A stretch of 64,000 nt of DNA, taken from Pseudomonadaceae bacterium. GTDB lineage: Bacteria; Pseudomonadota; Gammaproteobacteria; Pseudomonadales; Pseudomonadaceae. Below the pieces are notes generated by a model. That model worked only from the letters and a program-made list of their open reading frames with translations, searched no databases and was not told the DNA's origin. How positions within the stretch are numbered: the stretch's first letter is position 1; the number at the start of each line of letters is the position of its first letter. This document shows positions 27,416-38,891 of the stretch, piece by piece. A program made the position numbers and the translations under genes. The stretch covers positions 30,393 to 94,392 of the forward strand of contig JAIETJ010000012.1 in the NCBI GenBank assembly GCA_019745275.1, written 5' to 3'.

Positions 27416-29314
27416 ATGAGTGTCGAAACGCAAAAACAAACCCTTGGCTTTCAAACCGAAGTTAAGCAACTGCTGCAGTTGATGATTCACTCTTTGTACT
27501 CCAACAAGGAGATTTTTCTCCGTGAGCTGATCTCCAACGCCTCGGACGCCGCCGATAAATTGCGCTTCGAAGCCTTGGCCAAGCCTGAACTGCTCGAAGG
27601 CGGTGATCCGCTAAAAATTCGCGTCAGCTTCGATAAGGCCGCCAGAACCGTCACCCTCGAAGATAACGGTATCGGCATGAGCCGCGAGGATGTGATCGCG
27701 CACCTAGGTACCATTGCTAAGTCGGGTACCGCCGACTTTATGAAAAACCTGTCGGGCGATCAGAAGAAAGATTCGACCCTGATCGGCCAGTTCGGTGTGG
27801 GCTTTTACTCAGCCTTTATCGTCGCGGACTTAGTTGAGGTCTTCACCCGGCGTGCCGGCTTGCCAGCTGAGTCTGGCGTGCATTGGAGCTCCAAAGGCGA
27901 GGGCGACTTCGAGGTAGCCACCGTTGAGCAGGCCACTCGCGGCACTCGCATCGTCATGCATTTAAAAACCGGCGAAGAAGAGTTCGCTGATGGCTGGCGT
28001 TTGCGCAACATTATCAAGAAATACTCTGATCACATTGCCTTGCCTATCGAATTGCCTAAAGAGCAGCACGGCGAAGAGGCGGCAACTGAGGTCGAGTGGG
28101 AAACCGTTAACCGCGCCAGCGCACTCTGGACCCGTCCGCGCACCGAAGTGGCCGATGAGGAATATCAAGAGTTCTACAAGCACGTCTCCCATGACTTTGA
28201 AAACCCACTGTCGTGGAGCCACAACAAGGTTGAAGGTAAGCTTGAGTACAGTTCACTGCTGTACGTGCCGGGTCGCGCACCCTTCGATCTGTATCAGCGT
28301 GAAGCGCCGCGTGGCCTGAAACTGTATGTGCAGCGTGTGTTCATCATGGATCAGGCCGATGAATTCCTGCCGTTGTACCTGCGCTTTATTAAAGGCGTGG
28401 TCGACTCCAACGATCTGTCGCTGAATATCTCGCGGGAGATTTTGCAAAAAGATCCAGTGATCGACTCGATGAAGTCAGCGCTGACCAAGCGTGTGCTCGA
28501 CATGCTGGAGAAGCTGGCTAAGAGCCAACCCGAGCAATACGCAGGCTTCTGGAAGAACTTTGGCCAAGTGATCAAAGAAGGTCCGGCTGAAGACTTTGCC
28601 AACAAAGAGAAAATTGCTGGCCTGCTGCGTTTCTCGTCCACCCACGATGCATCGGGTGAGCAAAGTGTTGCGCTGGCGGATTACTTGGCCCGCGCCAAAG
28701 AAGGCCAAGACAAGATTTACTTCCTGTCGGGTGACAGCTACGCGCAAGTTAAAAATAGCCCGCACCTTGAGGTCTTCCGTAAGAAGGGCATCGAAGTGCT
28801 GTTGCTTACCGATCGCATTGATGAGTGGCTGATGAGCTACCTCACCGACTTCGACGGCAAGAGTTTTGTTGACGTTACCCGCGGTGATCTGGATTTAGGC
28901 AAGCTTGATTCCGAAGAAGACAAGAAAGCCCAAGAGGAAGTGGCTAAGAGCAAAGAAGGTTTGCTTGAGCGTTTAAAGGCCGCGCTTGGTGATGCAGTGA
29001 GCGAAGTTCGGGTGTCCCACCGCCTGACCGATTCGCCGGCTATTTTGGCCATTGGCGAGCAGGATATGGGCATGCAGATGCGCCAGATTCTCGAAGCCAG
29101 CGGGCAAAAAGTGCCTGAGTCCAAGCCGATCTTTGAGATCAACCCAGCCCATTCGTTGATTGAAAAACTCGATGCTGAGCAAAGTGAAGATCGTTTCGCC
29201 GACCTTACGCATATCCTGTTTGATCAAGCTGCGTTGGCTGCTGGTGACAGCTTGAAAGATCCAGCGACCTACGTGCGCCGCTTAAACAAGTTATTGGTTG
29301 AACTGACCGTTTAA
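27416..29314 (+). CDS. htpG: Hsp90-family molecular chaperone HtpG
   Basis: This cytoplasmic ATP-dependent chaperone of 632 aa has the full HtpG layout. The N-terminal GHKL ATPase domain carries [50 protein letters not shown] and [15 protein letters not shown]. The middle domain has [41 protein letters not shown] with the catalytic Arg region. A C-terminal dimerisation domain follows. GGAG about 12-15 bases upstream precedes ATG 27416. Regulation by heat shock is indicated by the sigma32 promoter directly upstream. Confidence 0.98.
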   Translation: MSVETQKQTLGFQTEVKQLLQLMIHSLYSNKEIFLRELISNASDAADKLRFEALAKPELLEGGDPLKIRVSFDKAARTVTLEDNGIGMSREDVIAHLGTIAKSGTADFMKNLSGDQKKDSTLIGQFGVGFYSAFIVADLVEVFTRRAGLPAESGVHWSSKGEGDFEVATVEQATRGTRIVMHLKTGEEEFADGWRLRNIIKKYSDHIALPIELPKEQHGEEAATEVEWETVNRASALWTRPRTEVADEEYQEFYKHVSHDFENPLSWSHNKVEGKLEYSSLLYVPGRAPFDLYQREAPRGLKLYVQRVFIMDQADEFLPLYLRFIKGVVDSNDLSLNISREILQKDPVIDSMKSALTKRVLDMLEKLAKSQPEQYAGFWKNFGQVIKEGPAEDFANKEKIAGLLRFSSTHDASGEQSVALADYLARAKEGQDKIYFLSGDSYAQVKNSPHLEVFRKKGIEVLLLTDRIDEWLMSYLTDFDGKSFVDVTRGDLDLGKLDSEEDKKAQEEVAKSKEGLLERLKAALGDAVSEVRVSHRLTDSPAILAIGEQDMGMQMRQILEASGQKVPESKPIFEINPAHSLIEKLDAEQSEDRFADLTHILFDQAALAAGDSLKDPATYVRRLNKLLVELTV

Positions 29315-29330
29315 CCGACTAACTGCTACA

Positions 29331-29361
29331 ACCAACGGGGCCTGTATATGGCCCCGTTGGT
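29331..29361 (+). terminator. Intrinsic terminator after htpG
   Basis: ACCAACGGGGCC pairs with GGCCCCGTTGGT around TGTATAT, giving a 12-bp stem, and is followed by the T-rich gtttctaggtttt. It lies 16 bases after the htpG stop. Confidence 0.82.
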
Positions 29362-29475
29362 GTTTCTAGGTTTTATCCTCGGCTTGCTGGCAATCGCAGG
29401 CGTTACTGTCATCTGGCTGTCATGTCAGTGTCATACGCTGAGCATCTTTAATCCACATACAGTCGGGAAGTGAAC

Positions 29476-29940
29476 ATGCACTTAATTCGTTTGATAACCT
29501 TGGCCAGCAGTTTATTGTTTTGCTCGCTGGCGGGCGCTGATGTGCGCGTGGAAGGGCCGATTGAATACGGTGTTTTTAGCAGTCCACAGCACGACTTTGA
29601 ACCGGGTGAGCGGGTGTTAAGTCACACCAATCAGACGATTGAAGCAACCACGCAAATACCGGCTAAGTTGGGTACCAAGTTTGGTATGCGTTATCGCTTG
29701 GCCGGCAAGACCGCTACTAACACGCCCTTGACCTTGCTCTATTTGACGCCCGGCGTGACGACCCCGGACGGTCTGCGGCATGACAAGTTTGTCGTTGAGC
29801 AGACGCTGTTACAAAACTCAGCGCAGGACTTAATGGCGTTTGAGTTCAGCGAAAATTATGAGCTGGTACCCGGCGAATGGCACTTTATGGTGTTCCAAGG
29901 TGATCGGCTGTTGGCCGAACAGCGCTTTGACGTTCGTTAA
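29476..29940 (+). CDS. Exported DUF3859 protein
   Basis: This 154-aa protein has a signal peptide (MHLIRLITLASSLLFCSLAGA) and a single beta-rich domain starting DVRVEGPIEYGVFSSPQHDFEPGERVLSHTNQTIEATTQIPAKLGTKFGMRYRL. The C-terminus, FEFSENYELVPGEWHFMVFQGDRLLAEQRFDV, is typical of DUF3859. It is predicted to be periplasmic. I start at ATG 29476, two codons after the track's GTG, with GGGAAG upstream. It converges on fabB. The function is unknown; I recognise the domain by its overall pattern, without a residue-level functional motif. Confidence 0.75.
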   Translation: MHLIRLITLASSLLFCSLAGADVRVEGPIEYGVFSSPQHDFEPGERVLSHTNQTIEATTQIPAKLGTKFGMRYRLAGKTATNTPLTLLYLTPGVTTPDGLRHDKFVVEQTLLQNSAQDLMAFEFSENYELVPGEWHFMVFQGDRLLAEQRFDVR

Positions 29941-29941
29941 A

Positions 29942-29991
29942 TTTCAGGCATAAAAAACGGCGCCCGCGAGCGCCGTTTTTTATGCCTGAAA
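29942..29991. terminator. Bidirectional terminator, 22-bp perfect stem
   Basis: TTTCAGGCATAAAAAACGGCGC pairs without mismatch to GCGCCGTTTTTTATGCCTGAAA around a CCGCGA loop. Internal A6/T6 runs flank the GC core, so both strands carry a stem plus U tract. It separates the convergent DUF3859 gene and fabB. Confidence 0.93.
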
Positions 29992-30046
29992 ATTCAGCTT
30001 TGCCAGCCTCTAGGGTGGGTTAGCCATAGGCGTAACCCCGTCACCA

Positions 30047-31264
30047 TTATGCCTGCCAGCGCTTCAGTACCAGCGAGGCGTTAGTGCCGCCAAAACCAAA
30101 GCTGTTGCTCATGACTACGTTCGCTTGGAAGTTCTCGCGGGTCTCGCGCAAGATCGGTAAGTCAGCCACCTCAGGGTCTAAGGTTTCGATGTTGGCCGAA
30201 GCCGCGAGGAAGTTGCCTTGCATCATTAGCATGCAATAGATCGCCTCATGCACGCCGGCGGCGCCCAATGAGTGGCCGGACAGGCTTTTGGTTGAGCTGA
30301 TCAGCGGTGCCTTGTCGCCAAACACTTCACGCACACCACGGCTTTCGGCTAAATCGCCAACCGGTGTTGAGGTGCCGTGAGTGTTGAGGTAGTCGACTGG
30401 CTCGCTGACGGTCTCCAGTGCTTGCTGCATGCAACGTACGGCGCCTTCACCGCTAGGCGCGACCATGTCGTAACCGTCGGAGGTGGCGCCATAGCCGATG
30501 ATTTCGGCATAGATTTTTGCGCCACGTTTGAGTGCGTGCTCTAGCTCTTCAACCACCACCATGCCGCCGCCACCGGCAATGACAAAACCGTCGCGGGTTG
30601 CATCGTAGGCGCGCGAAGCAGTTTCTGGTGTGTCGTTGTACTTGCTCGACAACGCGCCCATGGCATCAAACAAGAAGCTCTGGCTCCAGTGTTCTTCTTC
30701 GCCGCCGCCGGCAAATACGATGTCTTGCTTACCCAGTTGGATCAACTCCATGGCGTGGCCGATGCAGTGTGCACTGGTGGCACAGGCCGAGGAGATCGAG
30801 TAATTGACGCCTTTGATCTTGAACGGTGTGGCCAAGCACGCCGAAACAGTGCTGCTCATGGTGCGTGGCACACGATAAGGGCCGACCCGTTTGACGCCTT
30901 TTTCGCGCAGAATATCGATGGCTTCCATTTGGTTGAGCGTCGAGGCTCCACCGGAGCCGGCCACCAAACCGATGCGTGGGTTAGACACCTCGTCGGCAGT
31001 CAGGCCTGCATCGCTAATCGCTTGTTCCATGGCCAAATAAGCAAAGGCCGCAGCGTCGCCCATAAAGCGGTAAACCTTGCGATCGATCAGGGCTTCTAGG
31101 TCGAGCTTAATCGAGCCGGAAACTTGGCTGCGCAGGCCCATTTCAGCGTAGGCCGGGTTGAAGCTAATGCCCGAACGGCCGGCGCGTAGGTTGGCGGAAA
31201 CGGTGTCTTTATCAGTCCCCAAGCAGGAAACAATGCCCAGCCCGGTAATTACGACGCGACGCAT
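30047..31264 (-). CDS. fabB: 3-oxoacyl-ACP synthase I FabB
   Basis: This 405-aa condensing enzyme is required to elongate unsaturated acyl-ACPs in fatty acid synthesis. The catalytic cysteine lies in [18 protein letters not shown] (about residue 161). The two histidines are in [11 protein letters not shown] and [17 protein letters not shown], and the C-terminal [16 protein letters not shown] is the family glycine loop. Immediate linkage to fabA, with an 11-base gap, marks it as FabB rather than FabF. The operon reads right to left and ends at the symmetric terminator. Confidence 0.97.
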   Translation of the reverse strand: MRRVVITGLGIVSCLGTDKDTVSANLRAGRSGISFNPAYAEMGLRSQVSGSIKLDLEALIDRKVYRFMGDAAAFAYLAMEQAISDAGLTADEVSNPRIGLVAGSGGASTLNQMEAIDILREKGVKRVGPYRVPRTMSSTVSACLATPFKIKGVNYSISSACATSAHCIGHAMELIQLGKQDIVFAGGGEEEHWSQSFLFDAMGALSSKYNDTPETASRAYDATRDGFVIAGGGGMVVVEELEHALKRGAKIYAEIIGYGATSDGYDMVAPSGEGAVRCMQQALETVSEPVDYLNTHGTSTPVGDLAESRGVREVFGDKAPLISSTKSLSGHSLGAAGVHEAIYCMLMMQGNFLAASANIETLDPEVADLPILRETRENFQANVVMSNSFGFGGTNASLVLKRWQA

Positions 31265-31275
31265 GCGGTATTCCT

Positions 31276-31791
31276 TTAGAAGCTGTCAGTAGAGGTGAAC
31301 AGGCCAACGCGTAAACCTTCGGCGCTGTAAATTTCGCGACCATCCACACTTACGGTACCGTCGGCAATAGCCAAGACGAGCGAGCGGTTGATGGTGCGTT
31401 TAATGTGGATGTTGTAGGTGATTTTCTTAGCGGTTGGCAGTACTTGGCCAAAGAATTTTACTTCGCCTGAACCCAGTGCGCGCCCGCGCCCTAGGCAACC
31501 TTGCCAGCCGAGGTGAAAGCCCACCAACTGCCACATGGCATCAAGCCCTAGGCAGCCGGGCATTACCGGGTCACCTTCAAAGTGGCAGGCGAAAAACCAC
31601 AGGTCGGGATTGATATCCAGCTCGGCCACTAATTCGCCTTTGCCGTACTTACCGCCGGTCTCACTGATATGGGTGATGCGATCAACCATCAGCATATTAG
31701 GAGCGGGCAGTTGTGCGTTACCTGGGCCGAACAGTTCGCCGCGGCTGCAGCTCAGTAGATCTTCCCGAGTAAAGGCGTTTGCTTTGGTCAT
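31276..31791 (-). CDS. fabA: 3-hydroxydecanoyl-ACP dehydratase/isomerase FabA
   Basis: FabA dehydrates 3-hydroxydecanoyl-ACP and isomerises the trans-2 product to cis-3-decenoyl-ACP, the branch point to unsaturated fatty acids. The 171-aa protein has the catalytic histidine in [28 protein letters not shown] (about residue 70) and the matching [13 protein letters not shown]. It opens [28 protein letters not shown] lies just upstream of ATG 31791. It is the first gene of fabA-fabB. The leader contains TGCCAGC and GCTGGCA arms (about 31840-31869). I looked for a DesT/FabR-type operator and could not make one out. Confidence 0.97.
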   Translation of the reverse strand: MTKANAFTREDLLSCSRGELFGPGNAQLPAPNMLMVDRITHISETGGKYGKGELVAELDINPDLWFFACHFEGDPVMPGCLGLDAMWQLVGFHLGWQGCLGRGRALGSGEVKFFGQVLPTAKKITYNIHIKRTINRSLVLAIADGTVSVDGREIYSAEGLRVGLFTSTDSF

Positions 31792-32000
31792 GCGAGCTCC
31801 TGGAAATCCCTGTGTGCGAGGGCTTTAAATGTGTATTTGCCAGCCTTGCCCAAGGCGGGTGCTGGCAGGCTAAGCGTAGACTGTTACGTTAGGGTGAAAG
31901 TCACACTGCGCGCACAGATGTACGCTGAATTCGAGCTATTGTGCGGTCAAGTAGTAAGGTCAAACACGACATAGGACAAGTATCGGCCACTTTAGCACTG

Positions 32001-33887
32001 TTATTCAGGGCTTGAGGCTGAGTTGGCCAGCCAGCGCTGTAAGATTCGCTGCAGATCGACGCGTTTAAACGGTTTAGCCAGATAATCATCCATACCTGCC
32101 ACCAAGCAAATCTCACGATCACCCTGTAGCGCGTTGGCGGTTAAGGCGATGATCGGCGTGTGTGGTTGGTTGGGTAAGTTACGAATCTGCCGAGTGGCCT
32201 CATAGCCGTCCATAATTGGTAAGCGGCAGTCCATTAGGATCGCCGAGAAAGCCATGTGCTCGACCTTGTGTACGGCCTGGGCACCATCGCCAACCAAACA
32301 CACTTGGTAACCTAAGCTACGCAACATCGCCTCAATCACAGTCTGGTTGACGGGGTTGTCTTCGACCAATAAGACCAGATGGCCATTCGCGCTACTGCTC
32401 ATCGGCGTTTCAATGACCGGTTTGGCCTCTTGCTGAGAGAATGCCAGCGGAATTTCTAAGGTAAATAGCGAGCCTTGGCCCTCAGTGCTCTCGGCACGCA
32501 GCGAGCCGCCCATGCGTTCGGCTAAGGTGCGGGCAATTGGCAAGCCCAGCCCCGTACCGCCATAACGTCGTGAGATCGAGTTGTCGGCCTGCTGAAAGGC
32601 ATCAAACATATGCTCAAGACGCTCGGCACAAATGCCAATACCCGTGTCTTGCACCGTGCAAATTAGCCATAACACATGGCTGTCCAGCGGATGCCACTGG
32701 ATATTCACGGTGATGCTGCCTTCATCGGTAAATTTAAGTGCGTTGCCGAGCAGATTGACCAAGATTTGTCGAATTCGTGTTGGGTCGCCTTGCACTTCAA
32801 ACTGCTCCAGCCCGCTCTGCGTTTGCTGCAACAGTTGTAGGTCGCGTTGCTGGGCGCTGTGTTGGAACACCTGCACCGAGTTTTGAATCAGTTCCAGCAG
32901 GTTAAACGGGATACTTTCCAGTTCTAAGGCATCGCGCTCGATGCGCGAGAAGTCGAGGATATCGTTAATGACTTTGAGTAAATGCTCAGAGGACTCGGTG
33001 GCCAGCGCCGAGTATTCGGCTTGCTCGTGAGTCATTTCGGTGGTTTCGAGTAGCTGCAACATGCCCAGAACACCATTCATGGGCGTGCGCAGTTCGTGGC
33101 TCATCATCGCCAGAAAGTCGGATTTGGCCCGGTTGGCCTGCTCTGAGTCCTCACGGGTATGTACCAATAAATCGATGGCCTGTTGCTGCTCTTGGTTGGC
33201 TTGCTCAAGGCCCTTTGCCAAGCTGTTGATGTGGCGGGCCAGATCGCCAAGTTCGGCACTATCGGTTTGCGGTAACGGCGCGTTGAAATTACCGGCCTCG
33301 ATTGACTTAACCGCTTGGGCCATGGCGCTTATGGGCTGTGAGATGCGTCGAGCTAGGCTGCGGGCTAAGACAAAAATCAGTAATAGGGCGCATAGGGTTA
33401 GCAGCGAAGCCGTGAATAAAATCAGCTGTTGGCGACTATTGAAGCTGTCGTTCGACATGCCTATGACCACTCGGCCGAGGTAGTTTTCGTCGCCTTGCTG
33501 AGTCCTTTTCGGGCTGCCTTGGCGGTGGATGGCGGAGTTGAATAGCTCGATTTGACTGCTGTCTTGATCGGCGCTGCCTACTTGCTCGGCATATACGATG
33601 ATTTTTTCTTGCTGATCGCGCACTTCTAAAAAGCGTATTTGCGGGGTCGCCAATGAGGCCTGGAGCAAGCTGTTTAACAGTGTACGGTTGTCGCTCAGCA
33701 CCCCGTACTCGGTGGCGACTGCCAGTTGATTGGCAATCAGTTGCCCAGTGTTGGTGGTCTCGTCGCGTAAATCGTGTAAGCGGGTAAAGGTAAAGAAACC
33801 GGTGAGCAGCAAGGTTAATAGCAGTGCTGGAACCAGGCTGATGAGTTGCGTGCGGGCATGAATATCCCAGCTGAAGTTAACCTTCAT
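32001..33887 (-). CDS. Hybrid sensor histidine kinase (PA1611/BarA-like)
   Basis: This 628-aa inner-membrane kinase has a first transmembrane segment at about residues 14-36 and a periplasmic sensor region of about 120 aa. A second segment follows (about 157-180, LILFTASLLTLCALLLIFVLA), then HAMP and a coiled coil. The HisKA phospho-acceptor is in MMSHELRTPMNGVLGM. The ATPase has N, G1 and G2 boxes (LVNLLGNALKFTD, DTGIGI, GGTGLGLPIA). A C-terminal receiver has the phospho-acceptor Asp in ILMDCRLPIMDG and the lysine in YLAKPF. I start at ATG 33887, after AAGGTGG. In P. aeruginosa the equivalent kinase beside fabA interacts with RetS in Gac signalling; a similar role here is inference. Confidence 0.88.
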   Translation of the reverse strand: MKVNFSWDIHARTQLISLVPALLLTLLLTGFFTFTRLHDLRDETTNTGQLIANQLAVATEYGVLSDNRTLLNSLLQASLATPQIRFLEVRDQQEKIIVYAEQVGSADQDSSQIELFNSAIHRQGSPKRTQQGDENYLGRVVIGMSNDSFNSRQQLILFTASLLTLCALLLIFVLARSLARRISQPISAMAQAVKSIEAGNFNAPLPQTDSAELGDLARHINSLAKGLEQANQEQQQAIDLLVHTREDSEQANRAKSDFLAMMSHELRTPMNGVLGMLQLLETTEMTHEQAEYSALATESSEHLLKVINDILDFSRIERDALELESIPFNLLELIQNSVQVFQHSAQQRDLQLLQQTQSGLEQFEVQGDPTRIRQILVNLLGNALKFTDEGSITVNIQWHPLDSHVLWLICTVQDTGIGICAERLEHMFDAFQQADNSISRRYGGTGLGLPIARTLAERMGGSLRAESTEGQGSLFTLEIPLAFSQQEAKPVIETPMSSSANGHLVLLVEDNPVNQTVIEAMLRSLGYQVCLVGDGAQAVHKVEHMAFSAILMDCRLPIMDGYEATRQIRNLPNQPHTPIIALTANALQGDREICLVAGMDDYLAKPFKRVDLQRILQRWLANSASSPE

Positions 33888-34112
33888 CGCGGCCACCTTG
33901 TGCAACGCAGCGCACAGTGGTGTGCCTGCGCCGACTAAAGTCGCAAGGCGACGTGCGGCAGTGATTAGTGCAGTGTGGCGAGTGGAATAAATACACGGAA
34001 CGACCTTGTTCGCGGTTACTGTGCTCGCATGGTAACTGAGCTAAGCGCGTTTGCCAGCCGTGGCGCCGGTAAACTGTGCACGCGCTGCGCTGTTCGGCGC
34101 AGTTTTGCACTC

Positions 34113-34118
34113 TATAAT
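34113..34118 (+). promoter_or_regulatory. Consensus -10 box upstream of gpsA
   Basis: TATAAT matches the sigma70 -10 consensus perfectly, about 42 bases before the gpsA start. No good -35 hexamer is found at 16-18 bases upstream (CTGTTC or TGTTCG), so the promoter may depend on an activator or an extended contact. Confidence 0.5.
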
Positions 34119-34159
34119 GCACACCACAGCCATGCCAATGGCGCATACATGGACAGGTT

Positions 34160-35182
34160 ATGACTCAGCAGCAACCCATTGCAGTGCTCGGTGGCGGCAG
34201 TTTTGGTACCGCGATTGCCAATTTATTGGCCGAAAATGGCCAGCAAGTGCTGCAATGGATGCGTGATCCAGAGCAGGCCGCGTCGATGCGCGCGCATGGT
34301 GAGAATCCGCGCTATCTAAAAGGCATAAAGATTCATTCGGGCGTACATCCTGTGACTGATCTGCAGGCCACAGTCGAGCAATGCGAGTTACTTTTCGTTG
34401 CGCTGCCATCCAGCGCTCTACGCTCAGTGCTGCAACCCTTGGCGGCGCAACTGGCAGGCAAGTCTTTGGTCAGTTTGACCAAAGGCATTGAAGCGCAAAG
34501 TTTCAAGCTTATGAGCCAGATAATTGAGGATGTGGTGCCCGACGCCCATATCGGTGTGTTGTCGGGGCCTAACTTGGCTCGCGAAGTGGCCGAACACGCG
34601 CTGACCGCCACCGTGGTTGCCAGTAGCGATGAGGCTTTGTGCTTGCGTGTGCAAGCGGTTTTGCATGGCCCTCGGTTTCGCGTGTATGCCAGCCAAGACC
34701 GTTTTGGGGTTGAGCTAGGCGGCGCGTTGAAAAATGTCTATGCGATTATTGCCGGTATGGCCGTGGCGTTAGGCATGGGTGAAAACACCAAGAGCATGTT
34801 GATCACTCGTGCCTTGGCAGAAATGACCCGGTTCGCGGTCAAACTGGGCGCCAATCCGATGACCTTTCTCGGTTTGGCCGGGGTCGGCGATTTAATCGTC
34901 ACCTGCTCCTCCGCCAAGAGTCGTAACTATCAAGTTGGTTTCGCCCTTGGCCAGGGCTTGAGCTTGGAAGATGCAGTGGCGCGCTTGGGCGAGGTCGCCG
35001 AGGGTGTGAACACCTTGAAGGTGCTCAAAGCCAAAGCACAGGACTTGCAGGTGTATATGCCGCTGGTCGCGGGCTTACATGCGATTCTGTTTGAAGGCCG
35101 GACCTTGGCGCAGGTGATCGAGCTATTGATGCGTGCCGACGCGAAAACCGATGTCGACTTTATCTCCAGTGCCGACTTTTAA
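34160..35182 (+). CDS. gpsA: Glycerol-3-phosphate dehydrogenase [NAD(P)+] GpsA
   Basis: GpsA reduces dihydroxyacetone phosphate to sn-glycerol-3-phosphate for phospholipid synthesis in the cytoplasm. The 340-aa protein has the nucleotide motif [27 protein letters not shown], and [23 protein letters not shown]. The catalytic lysine lies in [38 protein letters not shown], followed by [32 protein letters not shown]. It is divergent from the hybrid kinase gene, and a DUF4389 gene follows 87 bases downstream. Confidence 0.97.
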   Translation: MTQQQPIAVLGGGSFGTAIANLLAENGQQVLQWMRDPEQAASMRAHGENPRYLKGIKIHSGVHPVTDLQATVEQCELLFVALPSSALRSVLQPLAAQLAGKSLVSLTKGIEAQSFKLMSQIIEDVVPDAHIGVLSGPNLAREVAEHALTATVVASSDEALCLRVQAVLHGPRFRVYASQDRFGVELGGALKNVYAIIAGMAVALGMGENTKSMLITRALAEMTRFAVKLGANPMTFLGLAGVGDLIVTCSSAKSRNYQVGFALGQGLSLEDAVARLGEVAEGVNTLKVLKAKAQDLQVYMPLVAGLHAILFEGRTLAQVIELLMRADAKTDVDFISSADF

Positions 35183-35269
35183 CGGCACTGGTGTGCGTGC
35201 TCGCTTGATAGCAAATTTAGGATGTTGCCCCAAGATATTCAACTCAGGCGGTCTAATTAGGAGCTTCTA

Positions 35270-35617
35270 ATGAACCAACCCCAGCAAGAGCTAGAACGCG
35301 AATCGATTTTACTGCGCATCCTTTGGATGCTGCTATTTACCTTGGCTTGGCAGTTCGCCGAGTTGCTGCTCGCCGGTGTAGTGCTGGTGCAACTGGGTTA
35401 TAGGCTGTTCTACGGCGCGCCAAGTGCGGCTTTGCTGGCCTTTGGCGACAGTTTGAGCCAATACCTGGCGCAAATCGGCCGCTTCGGTACCTTTAATAGC
35501 GACGATAAACCTTGGCCGTTTGCCGATTGGCCGCAGCCGCAAGCACCGCAAGGCGAGGTCGCCCACAGTATCCCGCCGGCAGCCCACCCGGTGCGCGATG
35601 AAGAGCCAAAATTGTGA
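35270..35617 (+). CDS. DUF4389 small membrane protein
   Basis: This 115-aa protein has one or two hydrophobic segments (about residues 14-45) and then a soluble tail. The block LFYGAPSAALLAFGDSLSQYLAQIGRFGTFNSDDKPWPFADWP is the recognisable DUF4389 signature. AGGAG about 7 bases upstream supports ATG 35270. It lies between gpsA and sixA, an arrangement I recall from other pseudomonads. The function is unknown; it is presumably an inner-membrane protein with its C-terminus in the cytoplasm. Confidence 0.82.
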   Translation: MNQPQQELERESILLRILWMLLFTLAWQFAELLLAGVVLVQLGYRLFYGAPSAALLAFGDSLSQYLAQIGRFGTFNSDDKPWPFADWPQPQAPQGEVAHSIPPAAHPVRDEEPKL

Positions 35618-35627
35618 GGCTGCAGCC

Positions 35628-36086
35628 ATGAAGCTGTGGTTATTGCGTCATGGTGAAGCCGAACCGCAGGCGCGCACGGATGCTCAGCGCGAACTGACTC
35701 GGCACGGCCGTAAACAGGTGGTGCGCAGCGCCGCGCACTTGCTGGGTCGGCCCTTGACAGCCATTCTTGCCAGTCCCTACATGCGCACGCAACAAAGCGC
35801 GCAGTTGCTGCGCGAGACACTCGGCGGTGGCATTGAAATTATCACTGTACCCTGGTTAACCCCGGATGGTGACTTGGCCGAGGGGCTGCGCTATCTCGAC
35901 GCCCATAGTGCGCAAGAGTTAGTGCTGGTCACCCACCAACCCTTGGTCGGTGACTTAGCTGGTATGCTGATGCACGGCCATCGGCAAACCCCGCTGCCGA
36001 TGCAAACCGCCAGTTTGGCCCAGTTAGATGGCGAGTTTGCGCTGGCTGGAGCTATGTATTTGACTAGTCTGCAGCATCAGTCGTAG
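35628..36086 (+). CDS. sixA: Phosphohistidine phosphatase SixA
   Basis: This 152-aa enzyme of the histidine phosphatase (phosphoglycerate mutase-like) superfamily removes phosphate from protein histidines in the cytoplasm. The catalytic RHG motif is at the very N-terminus (MKLWLLRHGEAEPQA). Second-site features are LTAILASPYMRTQQSA and LVLVTHQPLVGDL with the second catalytic histidine. I start at ATG 35628, because the track's longer version runs back through the DUF4389 gene in another frame. The start lies 10 bases after that gene's stop, and the GAGG over the stop is the likely ribosome-binding site. Confidence 0.9.
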   Translation: MKLWLLRHGEAEPQARTDAQRELTRHGRKQVVRSAAHLLGRPLTAILASPYMRTQQSAQLLRETLGGGIEIITVPWLTPDGDLAEGLRYLDAHSAQELVLVTHQPLVGDLAGMLMHGHRQTPLPMQTASLAQLDGEFALAGAMYLTSLQHQS

Positions 36087-36221
36087 CGTTTTGCTGGCGT
36101 GGCGTGGATAACTGCCGCGGTTCGTTTGCGCCTCTACGTGTCGTGTTTAAGCTGATTGAGCTCGGTTAGCCGGGTTGAAACATTTCTTCGCTTGCGCCTC
36201 CTTGTTTGTACATGCTTTAGT

Positions 36222-36243
36222 AAACCAAGCAAGTGCTTGGTTT
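36222..36243. promoter_or_regulatory. 22-bp palindromic operator upstream of acyl-CoA synthetase
   Basis: AAACCAAGCA-AG-TGCTTGGTTT has two perfect 10-bp half-sites with a 2-base spacer. It lies about 40 bases before the gene's start. The form resembles TetR-family operators of fatty-acid and acyl-CoA metabolism, such as PsrA- or FadR-like regulators, but the regulator is not encoded in the window. Confidence 0.75.
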
Positions 36244-36281
36244 GTTCCTCTATTGCAAAAATAATAAGGAGGCTGCCCGTT

Positions 36282-37946
<1,665 letters not shown>

Positions 37947-38093
37947 AGGCCTTGTTGCACGATTAAACACGGCGCGTTGGCCAAGGCTGCCTAGCCTTTG
38001 GCCATAGTGCCGTCATTCAGCCGGGCGCTGGCCATTGCTGTGCAGGCTTAGCTGCCGGAAAATCCACCTATCCTCCTGAATAAGTTTGCCCCT

Positions 38094-38891
38094 ATGTCGC
38101 AGCCCGTATTTTTTGCCCATGCCAATGGTTTTCCCTCGGCCACCTATGGGGTTTTATTTAATGCCTTGGGCGCCGACTATCCGGTGCAGTACTTGCCGCA
38201 ACATGGCCATGACCCACGTTTTCCGGTAGCCGATAACTGGGAACAGTTGGTGGATGAGTTGATCTACCACCTGCGCCAGCAAACTGAGCCGGTGCTTGGG
38301 GTTGGTCATTCGCTGGGCGGGGTACTGCATTACCACGCCGCGTTGCGCCATCCTGAGTTATATCGCGGGGTGGTGATGCTCGACTCGCCCGTGCTGACCT
38401 TGCTCGACAAACTGGTTATTCGCGCCGCCAAACGCTTTGGCTTTATCGACAAAATCACCCCGGCAGGGCGCACGTTAGGTCGCTGTGAGGAGTTTGCTGA
38501 TCTGAACAGCGCGCGCCATTATTTTGCCGGCAAGAGCCTGTTCCGGCGCTTCGATCCGCTGTGCCTTGAGGCTTATTTGCAACATGGTCTGAAACCTGTT
38601 GGTGCAGGGCTAAGTTTAACTTTTACGGCGCAAACGGAGATCAGCATCTACCGCAGTATCCCGCACACCAGCCCGGGGCGCCCCGAGCAGTTGCAAGTAC
38701 CCTTGGCGATGATTCGCGGTCGTCACAGCCGAGTGGTGCTGCCGCATCACACTTGGTCATTGCGCCGGGTTGCCAGCGGCGAGTCGCTGACTCTGCCAGG
38801 TGGGCATATGTTTCCGCTGGAGCGCCCGCAAGCCACCGCCGAATTACTCAAGCAAATTTTTACCCGTTGGGCGCAGCAGGAGTTGGCATGA
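38094..38891 (+). CDS. Alpha/beta-hydrolase (first of pair)
   Basis: This 265-aa cytoplasmic alpha/beta-fold hydrolase has the nucleophile elbow GVGHSLGGVLHYHAALRHP near residue 92 and the oxyanion region FFAHANGFPSATYG at the N-terminus. The catalytic histidine is probably in LPGGHMFPLERP near the C-terminus. No signal peptide is seen. It follows the acyl-CoA synthetase by about 150 bases and overlaps the next hydrolase by 4 bases (ATGA). It may be an esterase or thioesterase; the substrate is unknown. From memory this pair corresponds to PA1621-PA1622. Confidence 0.85.
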   Translation: MSQPVFFAHANGFPSATYGVLFNALGADYPVQYLPQHGHDPRFPVADNWEQLVDELIYHLRQQTEPVLGVGHSLGGVLHYHAALRHPELYRGVVMLDSPVLTLLDKLVIRAAKRFGFIDKITPAGRTLGRCEEFADLNSARHYFAGKSLFRRFDPLCLEAYLQHGLKPVGAGLSLTFTAQTEISIYRSIPHTSPGRPEQLQVPLAMIRGRHSRVVLPHHTWSLRRVASGESLTLPGGHMFPLERPQATAELLKQIFTRWAQQELA

